A DNA stretch of 64,000 nt from Corella eumyota. Taxonomy: Eukaryota; Chordata; Ascidiacea; Phlebobranchia; Corellidae. The translations under genes were made by a program, and so were the position numbers. The stretch is from the NCBI GenBank assembly GCA_963082875.1, contig OY720102.1, positions 9,584,990 to 9,648,989 on the forward strand, written 5' to 3'. Below are positions 33,766 to 45,800 of the stretch, piece by piece; position 1 is the stretch's first letter; each line of letters begins with the position of its first letter. Below the pieces are notes generated by a model. It was not told the DNA's origin and did no database searches. It was given only the letters and a program-made list of their open reading frames with translations.

Positions 33766-35838
33766 ATGAACCAGGTTGATTGTATTCTGAAAAGTTTTCC
33801 TTCGAGTTTTGAGCCAAAGTTAGACTTGAAGCGCCTTGGACCTCATCAGCCAAAATCTATTGAAATAAAAAGTACAGGCCCTAAGCAAAACCGAAAGTTT
33901 AATGTTCAGTGGTTTTCGAGAAAGGAATGGCTTACTGTAAGCGAGGAAAAAAAGTTTATTTTGCTTTTACTGCCTTTTGTTTCGAAAAGGTGAAGAAAAA
34001 CAAGTTACTTGGTCGAAGGAAGGTTTTAAAGATATAAAACATATTTCAGAAAAAATAAAGCGACATGAGAGTTCAAAAATGCACATTACCAATGCACTTT
34101 CATATAGCCTACTAGGAACAGTAGATATTCAGTCACAGATCAGTGTAGGACACAGCTTATCTGTTGAGAGGCACAATGAAATTGTTAAAAAGAATAGACA
34201 CATTCTCGACTTCATTGTTGACTGTTTAAAATTTTGTGGAGTACATGAAATAGGTATGCGAGGACATGATGAATCAGAAGGTTCCTTTAACCGAGGCATA
34301 TTTTTGGATTTATTGCAGCAAATAGCAAAATCGGATAACGTTTTAAAAGAGCATTTGAAAAGTGCCACAGTAAATAAATACACATCCAAGACAATCCAAA
34401 ATGAACTTTTAGATTGCATGTTTACTGTATATAGAAATACATTAGAGAATGACATAGGTAATGCTGATTTTGTTGCTGTTCAAGCAGATGAGACAACTGA
34501 TATTGCCAATCGATCACAATTTGCAGTACTTCTTAGATTTGTAGTGGATGGCTATCCTGTTGAACGGTTTCTGTCATATTATGAAGCTAATGATCGTACT
34601 GCTGATGGTATTACCTCCCTTTTAAAACATAAAAGAAAAGCTTATTGCCCAGACATATGATGGTGCATCTGTTATGAGTGGGAAAAAAAATGACGTTCAA
34701 AAAAAAATCCAGGAATGTTTTCCCCATGCCAAATTTGTGCACTGTTATGCTCACCAACTAAACCTGATACTAAAGCATGCAAGTCTAAGTATTAAAAACA
34801 TTAAATTGTTTTTTGCCAACTTGTCTGGATTCTCTACCTTTTTTTCTACGTCTCCGAAACGTTCAGATGTGTTACGATCAGTTTGTGAAAAACGACTTCC
34901 AAGACCATGTGAAACAAGATGGAATTTTCAATCTCGAGCTGTCCAAAGTGTTTTAAATAATAAGGAGAATCTTTTAGCAACTTTTGAAAAGATTCTTAAT
35001 GAAACACACTGGGACATAACTTCAACACAAGGATGTATTGGATTGACACAACTTTTAAAAGATCCCACATTTTTTTACTTTTTGAAGTTTTTCAATGATG
35101 TCTTTCACCATACAGATATATTGTATAATATTCTGCAGTCAAGAGAATCGACTGGGGTGACTGTTGCCTTTGCTAATGATTCATTTCAGAAGGCTATTAA
35201 TGATATTCTTGGAAAACTTGTGGAACCTAGTATGGAATTTTGTCCAGAGTTGTCAAAACGCCAAAGGGTTGCTAATTCTTCAAGATTGCTGTGCGCAAAT
35301 GCAAAAGAAGCCTGTGATATAATAATTGATGAAATTATTATATCGATTTAGCAACATAAAACAATTTGAGTCGTTCTCATTAGTTAATCCATGTTTTTTT
35401 AAAAGGTTTAAAAACATATTTCCAGTTAACTTGGTTAAACAGTTGGTACTGGGTTACCCCATGATAGATAGTTTAAAGCTGGCCAACGAACTTAAAGTGT
35501 TGTACACTAACAACAGCTTTGAAAACATTAAATCAGTTGTGGGTTTGAATTCATTTCTGATAAAAGGTTCACTTTTGAATACTTTTTCTGAAGTTAGTAA
35601 GGTTATAGGAATAGTTTTAACTACTCCATTTGCAACTGCAGAATCTGAGAGGTGTTTTAGTACTTTAAAACGAATTAAAACATTTTCAAGAAACACCATG
35701 AGCCAAGATAGGTTAAATGCTTTAGCAGTCTTATCCATTCACAAAGATGTCATTTCAGCCACACCTGATTTTAATAAAAATGTCATAGAATTGTTTTCCA
35801 AGTTGAAAATTAGAAGAACTTTTTTAAATTATAAATAA
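33766..35838 (+). pseudogene. hAT transposase (ZMYM/TTF-finger type), three frameshifts
   Basis: About 690 residues in total. MNQVDCILKSFPSSFEPKLD starts the protein. A TTF-type finger (LFCFYCLLF...W...HESSKMH) lies near 33960-34090, the first catalytic Asp in FVAVQADETTDIANRSQF, the second block in TYDGASVMSGKK, the conserved HCYAHQLNLILKHA and CETRW motifs near 34740-34925, and a C-terminal hAT dimerisation domain (FATAESERCFSTLKRIKTFS). Frame changes lie near 33955, 34640 and 35335, each by a short A run or similar slip. Otherwise the sequence is open and motifs are intact, so the copy died fairly recently. It resembles the ZMYM1/ZMYM5-like hAT proteins of animals. Confidence 0.9.
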
Positions 35839-35886
35839 AGTGTTTTTGATGATGAGTGTTGTAATGGTGATGTTTTCTTAGATAAG

Positions 35887-36062
35887 GATTATGCCGACCC
35901 TCAACTGTTGATGTGTTGAGTTTTCCTGGAAAATAATCGATTATGCCGACCCTCCACTGTTGATGTGTTGAGTTTTCCTGGAAAATAATCGATTATGCCT
36001 GCCCTCCACTGTTTATGTGTTGAGTTTTCCTGGAAAATAATCGATTATGCCTGCCCTCAACT
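35887..36062. repeat. 52-bp tandem repeat in the hAT 3' region
   Basis: Units start with GATTATGCC at 35887, 35939, 35991 and 36043, the last one partial. Each carries TGTGTTGAGTTTTCCTGGAA and AATAATC. Copies differ at one to three positions. It follows the transposase stop by 50 bp and lies in the untranslated region of the element, where hAT elements can hold subterminal repeats. Confidence 0.9.
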
Positions 36063-36084
36063 GAATTTTACTTTCAACCAATAT

Positions 36085-36745
36085 GAGGGAGGAGAATGGA
36101 GGTAAGAAACAAATTTTAATATTTTATATAGCTTGTTAAAATATCTTATTAAAAAAAGGAATAGTAATCCATTTATTTACTTTACTCATTTTTTTAAATC
36201 AAATTACAAAAATTATAGTGGTCAAGGTGGAGGAAGAGGAAAATGGGTTTGGCGAGGAGAGGAGGGGGAATGGGAGGATAAGGACTGGGGGAAAAGAGGA
36301 AGAAGGTCGGGTGGGTGGAAGGAAAGAGGAGAGAAGATGAAACAATTAGGGTAACTGCAAATATTATATTTAAATATTTCAGTAATTTAACAATTAAATA
36401 AAAAAAATTTTAGAGAAGAAAACAAAAAGGAAAAAAGAAGAAGAAAGTGAGGAGGAGAGGTAACTTAGGCCTTAATTAACAAGTTTACAATTAGGACGTT
36501 TAGTTTTTTTATTGGGTTGAAAGTTTAGCGTTATTTTTTTAGAATTTATAGTTTAGTATTATATCATTAAATGAGAATTTAGGTTTTATATTATAAAATC
36601 TAGAAGTTTAACTTTAACGAAGCTAAAAGATTTTTCACCAGCTTATTAAAAATAATTTGATAAAAATATTTATTAAAAAAGAAAAGTAGAGTCAAAGAGG
36701 AGGAGAGTAGAGAGGGAGGAAAGAAGGGAGCAGGAGAGGTAAATA
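36085..36745 (+). repeat. Purine-rich blocks framed by splice-like sites
   Basis: Three blocks of GA-rich sequence end at or near donor-like GGAG|GTAAGA (about 36098), AGAG|GTAACT (about 36461) and AGAG|GTAAAT (about 36739), and two begin after TATAG or TTTAG (about 36218 and 36411). The largest block is open for 73 codons rich in Gly, Arg, Lys and Glu. The blocks could be short 3' exons with exonic-enhancer-like sequence or simply an expanded purine tract. They are inside the hAT element. Confidence 0.45.
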
Positions 36746-37535
36746 GTTCAATATCCCTTCATAGTTTGTTTCGTTTACTTATTATATATAACTAATTATT
36801 TGTAATGTTGCTTTTAAGAAATGCTGAAGTGTTAAAGAAAAAGGTGATCAAAGTTTTAATTTTTTTCATTAGTTCGTTTTATATATATTGATTTTTTGTT
36901 GATATGTAATTTTAATTTTTTTAAATTATATCATTATTTTTCGCACAAACTATCTAATTACATTAATGTTTCAAATAAATATGTTGCTGATTTTATGTTT
37001 TAATTAACTTCAAGTATTTTTACTGCTTTTTATGTCTAAAAAATGGTTATTAGTAAATGGTCAACTAAATTTTAATCTAGTTTGCTAACCATTAATGAAA
37101 GAAATGTATTATGTACTATACTGCTTTTTATTGAATTTGAAATTTTTTTTTTTTTTAGAAGGAAGACGCCGAAAAAAATAAAAAATAACAAAAAAAAAAC
37201 ATTTTTATTTTATGCAAGATATAGGCTACATTAGTAGTTAATTAAATAAAATACAATTGTGTTTATTTAAAAAAGGTTATTAAAAATGTTGTATGCCCTT
37301 ACACCTCAGTTACTAATAGCTTTAAAGACACACCTTAAAATTGTTCCCATTATCAGATAAAATAAAAATTTTATCTTAAGTAATATAAAAAAAGATCGTT
37401 TTGTATCTAAAATAGCCGATTTACGGCATCAATTTTAAAAAAATTTTCTGGGGGGGCATGTCCCCGGACCCCCCTAGTCGTGCTGTGACTTTCTAAAATT
37501 AGCCCCCCTATCATTTTGCCCACGAGCCGCCACTG

Positions 37536-38114
37536 CTTATAATACACATGCCTTTGTTTCGTTGCGATGCAATTTTATCGTTATCGATCGGGTTTTTAAA
37601 GAACAAAGCATACTTATTAACCCAACGAGTGAGTTTTACAATTGATGAAGTTGGTTTTAAACGTCACAATGCAAAATGACGTCATGAAGCAGGTGAAAAC
37701 ATCTAGCATAGGATTTTGTACAGTACGCAATAAAAACGCTTTAAATAGTGTATAAAAAAGTATATGTAATTTTTTTATTACATACATTTCCTACTCTTTA
37801 TTGCCACTTTTTTATTATTTACGAAGCCCAGTCACAACTTTAACCTAATCCAATTGTTTTTTTTTAATTGTTTTATTAATTTTAAAATTATAAGCAAGAG
37901 TCACCCTTTCCTATGCAAAAAGGTACAACTTTTTTGCCCTTTTATATAACGTCACAATGCCATTGTAACATGAAACCGACTTTATCAATTGCATCGCGTG
38001 ATTCCATTAGCAACCGTAACTCTCTTGTGATGAAAAGTGAACAAATAAATATGTCTTAAGCATAAATAAGTATTTCACGTACCTAAAGTTGGAAAAATTT
38101 TGCTAAATAGAAAA
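37536..38114. other. Unannotated spacer between hAT and tRNA-Arg
   Basis: AT-rich with short GC patches. It contains CATTGTAACATGA- and ACGTCACAATGC-like repeats (about 37660 and 37950) but no gene or RNA that I can recognise. Confidence 0.4.
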
Positions 38115-38187
38115 CGAGCGCTCCAGGACTCGAACCTGGAATCTTCTGCTCCGTAGGCAGACGCGTTATCCATTGCGCCACGAACCC
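38115..38187 (-). tRNA. tRNA-Arg(ACG): tRNA-Arg(ACG)
   Basis: A 73-nt cloverleaf on the minus strand has the A box GTGGCGCAATGGATAACGCG, the anticodon arm TCTGCCTACGGAGCAGA with ACG, the variable loop AGATT, the T arm CCAGGTTCGAGTCCTGG and discriminator G. D, anticodon and T arms pair fully. The acceptor GGGTTCG pairs with AGCGCTC only in part (two clear mismatches), unusual for a functional tRNA, so it could be a recent pseudogene. It is close to the standard animal tRNA-Arg(ACG) elsewhere. Confidence 0.75.
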
Positions 38188-38734
38188 TCAATGTCAAATT
38201 TGATAAATAATGTTTTCTTAATCAAAACTTTAAAAATGCTAAGTCTGTCCAAACAAAAAACAAAAAAATGGGCATGCTCCCCCCAAGAAACTTTTTAAAT
38301 TTATTCGCTGTAAACACGCCATTTTTACATTTAATAGTTAATTGTTTAAAATAAAGGCCCTTTTACACGGCGTACGCAAAATTTATTTATTATTGTCTAT
38401 TTCCTATATAATTTAAAACGTATTTTGTATATTTCAAATTCTCATTTTAATAGAGCTTGAATTGACACAATAAAAAGCAAAGTAGCATAACAGATTTATT
38501 TTATTATAAGCGTCTATTAAGTTTAAAACTAAAAACGTTGAGCAAATAATGGTGCAAGTTATGTAAAAATTGATAATACATTTCAACGAAAAAATTTATG
38601 AACAACTTATTAATTTTCTTATTCATCTTGTCAGATCTTCTATAAAATAACACGATATATCATTAAGCATTGTAATTAAGACACAACAGATTATAAAGTT
38701 TTTGTTAATAATCTATTTAACTTTTCTTTCGAAT

Positions 38735-38885
38735 GAATATTCTTCCACCTCTACATACTTAAATCTCCACCACTCCCTCTCCCTAGTCATTCGTTCTCTT
38801 CTCTATACAATCACAACATCACCCCATGTATATGTTGTTGTCCTACTCTTATTGTTCAAGTGTTTGTGTAATGTACATAACTATT
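38735..38885 (-). repeat. Dispersed repeat, copy 2
   Basis: Reverse complement of the repeat at 28864-29010, about 90 percent alike by eye. It ends abruptly at the LTR of the BEL/Pao element starting at 38886, exactly where copy 1 continues into TTATGAATAG. The continuation expected on the other side of the BEL element is missing. Confidence 0.75.
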
Positions 38886-39760
38886 TGTTAAATGCCCTCT
38901 CTTCTAGTGCTAAGTGGCCATGCACTGAGGGTATTTAGCATAAGACTATTTGTACTGATTGAACTATTCTTGCTTTATTAAAGTTGACCCCGCTTTTAAT
39001 CGCACACATGAATGAACAATTTTATTTCGTTCACACACAAACACATTCGTTCATTGACAGTTTCTACAAAAAATAAATCAGCTATAGTCAATAATGCTAT
39101 AGAAAAATAAGCGATCACAATATAACTAATTGTTACCACATAATAAAAACATAATACAGAGAATATCGAAGTCAAAACACATCTTACCGACACGTTTAGC
39201 AAGCCACTTATACAATGGATACAAAGGTCAACTTGTGTAATCGTGGTTAATTCAAGCAATCTGTAATTAGCAATTGAAAAGGTAAGGTAAAGAAAAAAGC
39301 TGTAATAGCAAAGCCCTATTAGGCACATTAACAATAAAAAGCATAAATACCTAAGAAATGGCAGATATTGGCTCATGAAAATATACGGCACAGATGATGA
39401 AACTACCCAATAAGTTCCTGATAAAGGTAAAAGAGACATTTAGTACAAAACATAAACACAAAACAACTTAATAATAATGCAAAATGTAATTACCCGAAAA
39501 TTCACAAGCCCGAATTATGGATCAAAAAACGTACGTATCAGTTCACTACTCCAAATAGTTTCACAGTAGGAAAGGTAGTAATTACATATAACACTTTAAA
39601 TCACTTTTAAATAGCCTATCAGTCTAGATTCATAACGATAAAAATAATAGCCATGAAATTACGGTAAGTATTAAAAAACCTTTCAATCAAGTGAAACGCA
39701 CGGCTGATTATAAAACCTCAGGGTTGCCAAATGTAACAAATATAAAACGCATATTTAACA
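38886..39760 (-). repeat. 3' LTR of BEL/Pao element 1
   Basis: 875 bp with TGTT...AACA ends. On the minus strand it contains an open frame of 147 codons (39439-38996) with several hydrophobic stretches, also present in the partner LTR. A donor-like CGTGTCGGTAAGATG lies at about 39180. The low-coordinate end can fold into a hairpin. Confidence 0.9.
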
Positions 39761-39845
39761 CTCCCCCCAAATATGAACGAAAGAAAGGAGTACATATTTA
39801 CAAAAACACATATGCGTTTAAACACAAAAGTCATTCAGCGCCGCT

Positions 39846-42800
39846 TTAAAGCGACTCAGCCCCTTTACTGGGACTGTTCTCTTTCTGAACCTCCTCTGGA
39901 TCCTCGTTTACCAGAATCTCGACTCGAACTCTAGGATTATCATCAGGGCAGTCGCCCTCACTGCTATCATCATCTTCCGCTGCTCCTCGATCACAGGAAA
40001 CACCCTTCTTGGACTCGGCCAGAAGGCACAGCTTTGCAATAGGCCTTTTTATGTAGGAATTTTGCGTTCGTAACTGAACTGCTCGTACAACACCATGTTT
40101 GTCAGGATAGACTTCTACCACTCTACCTAGTGGCCACTGCGAACGCGACATCGTGTTGTCGATTACCAGAACAATATCATTGTATTGAAAATTTCTTCGT
40201 CCAAAAAGCCACTTGCTTCGATGATTTATTGTAGGTAAGTATTCACTAACAAACCTTTTCCAGAAATTATCAGCTAAAAATTGTATTTGCTTCCACCGTT
40301 GCACAGCATAGGAATCCTTCTCGGAGGAACAAACTATTGGCAAATTTCTGTCTGGATTTACCATCAGCAGATCATTGGGAGTTATCGGTTTTTGACTTCC
40401 CGGCACAAACGAAACTGGAGTAAGTGGCCTTGAATTGATAATTGCTTCCACTTCCACAAACAAAGATGACAACGTCTCATCAGTATGTGATTTTCCTATT
40501 TGTGTGGATGTCAAAACACGTCGTACAGACCGAATAAGCCTCTCCCAAGCTCCACCAAAGTGGCTGGCTCCAGGTGGGTTAAAGTGCCAAATCAAATGAC
40601 TTTGTTCATACTCTTTGCCACCAGACATCTTGTTCCAAGATGCAACAGCTTCTCGTAACACTCTTTCAGCTCCAACAAAATTCGTACCATTGTCGGAATA
40701 CATATGCGATACAGAACCCCTTCTTAGCATAAAACGACGAAAACACATAATAAAGGAATCCGTTGTCAGATCATAGGCGACTTCCAAATGTATTGCACGT
40801 GACGTCATACACGTAAATATGACTCCCCATCGTTTAATTGAACTGCGTCCCCTTTGAACCGCAATGGGACCAAAACAATCAACCCCCGTATGGGTGAAAG
40901 GTGGTTCACCCACTTGCACTCTCGCAGGCGGCAAATCCGCCATGTACTGCTGCCCAGGCCTACCAAACCTCCTACGACAATGAAGGCAGTTATCTAAGAC
41001 GTAGCGAATGGCAGAACTGCCATTTTCAACCCAGTATCTTTGACGTAAAGCACAGCGAGTGTGATTCAATCCAGCGTGGCCGGTCTCACAATGGTATTTC
41101 ATGACAATAAGCCTTGTCAAATTTGAGTCTCTAGGAAGAATAGCAGGGTGCCTTTGTTCATAAGGGATTGGAGCTGAATCCAGTCTACCCCCTACTCGAA
41201 TAACCCCATCTTGTATTATTGGAGAACACTTTCTCAAAGACAAAGGCATAGTCTTTGCATCTCGAATCTTGATATCTCTGTTCATCATGGCAGAGTAACA
41301 TCGACGTTGAACATACTTCACCAGTGAAAGCTCAGCTTTATCCAGCTCCAGCTTAGAAATTGAACTCAAATTTATTAAACCGGCTCTTCTTTCATGACAA
41401 CGATCCAACAGAAATTGGCAGGCTCTAGTCAACCACACTGTAGACTTCAACAGAGCATGCAAAGAAGAGTAACGGTTGATCAAACAATCCATAGGAGCCA
41501 ACAGCTCAACCCCCACTTGACATAAAACTTGAGATCTAATGACACCACTATCATTCAATGCATCAACCGTACTTGCCATTCTTTCAGGCCAAGCATCTGA
41601 ACTAAGCTTTAAGAATGATGGGCCAGACAACCAGATTCCTGACTTAAGAAATGACACAGCTGTCATGCCACGAGATGCTTGATCTGCCGGGTTCAGCTTT
41701 CCTGGCACAAATCTCCATGCATTTATGTCAGTTGTCTCTTCAATTTCACTTAACCGGTGAGCGAAAAATATCTTGAATCTTTTCTTGTTGTTACGAATGC
41801 AATGTAACACCGCTTGTGAGTCACACCAAAAGGTTGTATCACAGTCGTCTAATTTCATCTCACGTTTCAGAAAACTGTGCATTCGAGCAGCAACCACAGC
41901 AGCCATTAACTCCAAGCGTGGAATTGTTAGCACATTGCGCTGTGCTAAGTAAGACTTTCCCATTAGAAATGAACAGAACACATTTCCCTCAACATCAATC
42001 AACCTGAGATAAGACACAGCGCCATAACCATCACTAGAGGCATCAGAGAAAACATGTAGCTCCCGCCTGGCAACTTCTATGCCATTATTTGGTTTAACAC
42101 ACCGTTCCAGACTAACTTTATCTAAATTGGGTAATTGAAGAAGCCATTTTTCCCATCTTGTAGCTTCTTGCTCACCAATCGGGTCGTCCCATCCAAGGTT
42201 CTGATCCACAAGATCCCGCAAAATAATTTTTGCTTCCAACGTCACAGGCGCCACAAAGCCTAATGGATCAAACAGTGAGTTTAATGTTGATAAAATTCCA
42301 CGACGTGTGTAGCTGTTCTCCTTTAACTGAACCTTGAACTTAAAGGCATCATCCTGAACATTCCAGTTCACTCCAAGGATTCTTTCATTCATATCATGCT
42401 CTAGCTCCCGTTCACTAGGACTAGTTACTCTATCATCCACTGGAATGGAATTCAACACTGAAGAACTATTCGATATGAACTTGGTTAACTCAAACCCAGC
42501 ACGTTGAAGCATTTCTCTTAACCCTTTAACAAGTTGTATTGCCTCGTTCTCGTCCTTCATCGAAATCAGACAATCATCGACATAAAAGCTATGCCTCACA
42601 GCATCAGCTACATCATGTTTATAAAGTGAGCCGAAATCCTTTGCGCTCTGCAACAAACTGAAAGCTGCTATACAGGGTGAGCTTCTGCTTCCAAATATAT
42701 GCACCAACATACGATGAGGGACTGGCTCCTTGCTAATGTCCCCATTCGGCCACCAAAGAAAGCGAAACACATCACAATCTTCCTTGTTTACACAGACCTG

Positions 42801-45800
42801 GTGAAACATTTGGCGAATGTCACCAGCAATAGCAATTCTATCACGACGAAACCTCAACAGCACGCCAACTAAAGAATTTATCAAGTCCGGTCCTTGCATA
42901 AGTTCATCATTTAACGATACACCGTGGCACACTGCCGCACAGTCAAAAACTATTCTAAGCTTCTCTGGTTTGTGCGGGTTCACTACTGGATGATGTGGAA
43001 GATACCATATCCGATTAGCATTCTGAAGCTCATCATCAGGAACGACTTCTGCATGCCTGCTATCAATGTAAAGCTGCATCTTCTCCACATACTTTCTCTT
43101 TAACTTGTCATCCTTATAAAATCGTCGGGCCAGAGATTTTAGACGACTGAGAGCAGAAACCTTGTTGTCCGGCAAAACAACTTCATCATTACGCCAAGGC
43201 AATGGTAAACAGTAATGACCATCTTTCAGTTTCACTGAATTTACTAAACCCTTAAAAACCTTTCGATCTTCCTGTGATTGGTTTCTTCCTATTTCCGCCA
43301 CAACATTAAAACTTTCATCTGGGCACATGACTTTAGACTCCAGTTCTTCCAGCACAGCATTATTTGCCTGCATTGAAAGCGTGTTCGATCTACCACCCAG
43401 CAACGATATCCCTAGCGGAGTTTTAACCACCACAGGATCCTCTTGGCTTACACCTTGAGCCAAAACTTCGCATATGTGTATAGCAGGAACATTTGTACCA
43501 ATTAACATTGTTACTCTTCCCCCTTCAATATGCTTAAATTCAAAGTCACGCAAATATGCATAATTACTCTTTGCCTCTGAAAGGTTGCTAGGTTTTGCAG
43601 GTATAACATCGGTCAACATTACCTCCTTAACATGATAAACTGGCAATTGCTCCTTGAAAGGTTGCACAGTAAATGAATAGGAATAGGTTTTCCTTCTTTC
43701 TCTCCCAAAAAATGAGGACAGCATGATCCCCACTGCCTTTCCTGTTAAACCAAGGTTGTCCGCAACCTCACGCAAACAAAAGGTCCCAGTGGACCCTGAA
43801 TCAATTAGAGCATAGGTGCTAAAGCGTTTCTCACCATAAGATAAAGTCACAGGAACCACATTTAAATAACATGCTACCCCTCGGACAATCATGGTGTTTG
43901 CTGTAACCTCTTTAGCATCACTTCGAGAGGGCCTTTGGCTAAACAGATGCAGCAACCTATGATGCCTGTCACTGCCACAGCCTGGTTCAGCACATGCCTT
44001 CTTCTTCGTACAATCCCCTTGAAAATGTAAGGAACTAAAGCAACTGAAGCACAAACGTTTTTTACGAACAAAGTACCTCCGATCTTCCGGACTCAAGTCA
44101 ATGAAACTATTGCACTGGCTCAAATAATGTTCTTTTGAACAATAATGACATGTCCTGCTGTTAGCTTTCAATGAACTAGCAACATTTGAACCAATTTTCT
44201 TTTCGGAATCTGAAACCATTACATTGTGAACTCGCACTGTCGATCTTACAACAGCATCATTCGACTTCCTGGATGTTGTGGATAACAACATTGATCGACC
44301 AAATGTTGAATTGGCAACATCGGCAGCCTCTCCAACAAATTCATTAAAACATTCGAACATGGCATACCTGCCATCTCGTTTTTCAATCCTGGCAGAATAT
44401 GCAACCCACTGAGCTTGTAGTGGTTCTGGCAGTTTCTTGGCAATGGAAGTAATAAACTTCACCGAGTCTAATACTGTAGCGTATTTGTAATTCTGTAGGG
44501 CAGTTACACATTTTTTAACTTTTATAGCAAAGTCTCTAAGTGCCTTTGGATTATTTCTTGGCACATTTGGGTTTGTAAGCAGGCTTGATTCACATGCACA
44601 TGCAATACGATGTGGTGCCCCATATTCATTTTCCATGTATCTCCTTGCTTTAACATACCCATCATTAGGCTCATCAACAAAGTGCTTAATCCCACTTCTT
44701 ACTTCTTCACTGCAGTGCTGCATTAGGTACACAAGCCTAAGAGCATCACTATTTACATTAACAGCAATATGAACATCAAACTTCATTATAAAGGTACGGT
44801 ATTCCAGAGGATTTCCATTAAACATTTCTAACTTTGGTTTTGGCAAAAACCTCTCACCAAATTCTTCCTTGCAACGCCCTTTTGTGACTTGTGGTGGTGA
44901 CCAATTTACTTGAACTTCTTCTCGCAACCTTTTCTTCTCATCTAATCCATGAGGTGAAACAGGCTCATAGAAATTCTCATTTAAATTGTCCCTTACAACA
45001 TCTTTCTTGGACTGCAAAAAAGATAAACTTGGCTCGACCTTCATTTGGTAGGTCATTTCTTTTACAGAAGCAGGCACATCTACCACATTCTTCTTTGAAA
45101 CAACATCACATCTTATGCTACCAGAAGCCTTCGACAACTCGTCTAAATATTCATTTTCCGCTTCCTGTAACTGAAGCTGCCTTTTCTGTTCGTTACGCTC
45201 TTCAATGTCCCTTTGCTCTGCCTCGTAAGCTTCTCTTTGAGCCTTTACACGAGATTTTCTAACAGTTTTATCAGCCTCTTCACGTGCTTTCTGAGCTTTT
45301 TCCTGAGCAAGTTCTTCTTCTTCCTTAAGCTTAACTTCTCTTTCATATTTTTCCCTTCGAGCACGCTCTTCTCTCCGTTCATTTTCAGCCTTCAACTTTA
45401 ATTTTGTTAAACGAAGCTCAGCAGCTCTTGCCTTTGATGATGAACTAGATGAAACGTGACTCCCCCCACTTTGCGAGTGGTGTACCAATCCAGAAGGACC
45501 AGGGGTTGCACTGGTAAGCTCTCTCAATTGGGTTTGACACTGCTCGAGCCACTCACTCACTCGTGTATCAAACTCAGATTTTGCAGTTGCCCAATCTACA
45601 ACTCGCAACTCGCTGCCTGGCACTACAGCAGATTCATCTAAATCAACACAGAGCTCGCAAAAATCCTGGTATGCTTTGTCAATTTCAGGTAACAGCAACT
45701 CTAGATCTCTTTTTCCTTCAGGTTTTAGCATAATACTCTCAGCCCGAGTATATAGTCCCTTAAGCCTGCCCATGGCGGCAGCACTGTCAAACTGTTCTTG

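Larger units (their letters stand above)
32765..37535 (+). mobile_element. hAT transposon with both terminal inverted repeats
   Basis: The left end CAGTGACGGCTCGT (32765-32778) and the right end ACGAGCCGCCACTG (37522-37535) are inverted repeats with one mismatch in 14, giving a 4.77-kb element. Both ends continue with related GGGGCTAA/TTAGCCCC sequence. The 8-bp flanks, ATCTTTAT and CTTATAAT, each fit the hAT target pattern nTnnnnAn but are not identical, so the target duplication has decayed or an end was moved. Inside are a hAT transposase with three frame changes, a 52-bp tandem repeat and purine-rich blocks. It is a dead or nearly dead autonomous copy. Confidence 0.85.

Noticed and set aside
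40901-41104. Plus-strand open frames inside 39.8-45.8 kb
   Set aside because: Shadows of the BEL/Pao polyprotein on the opposite strand.
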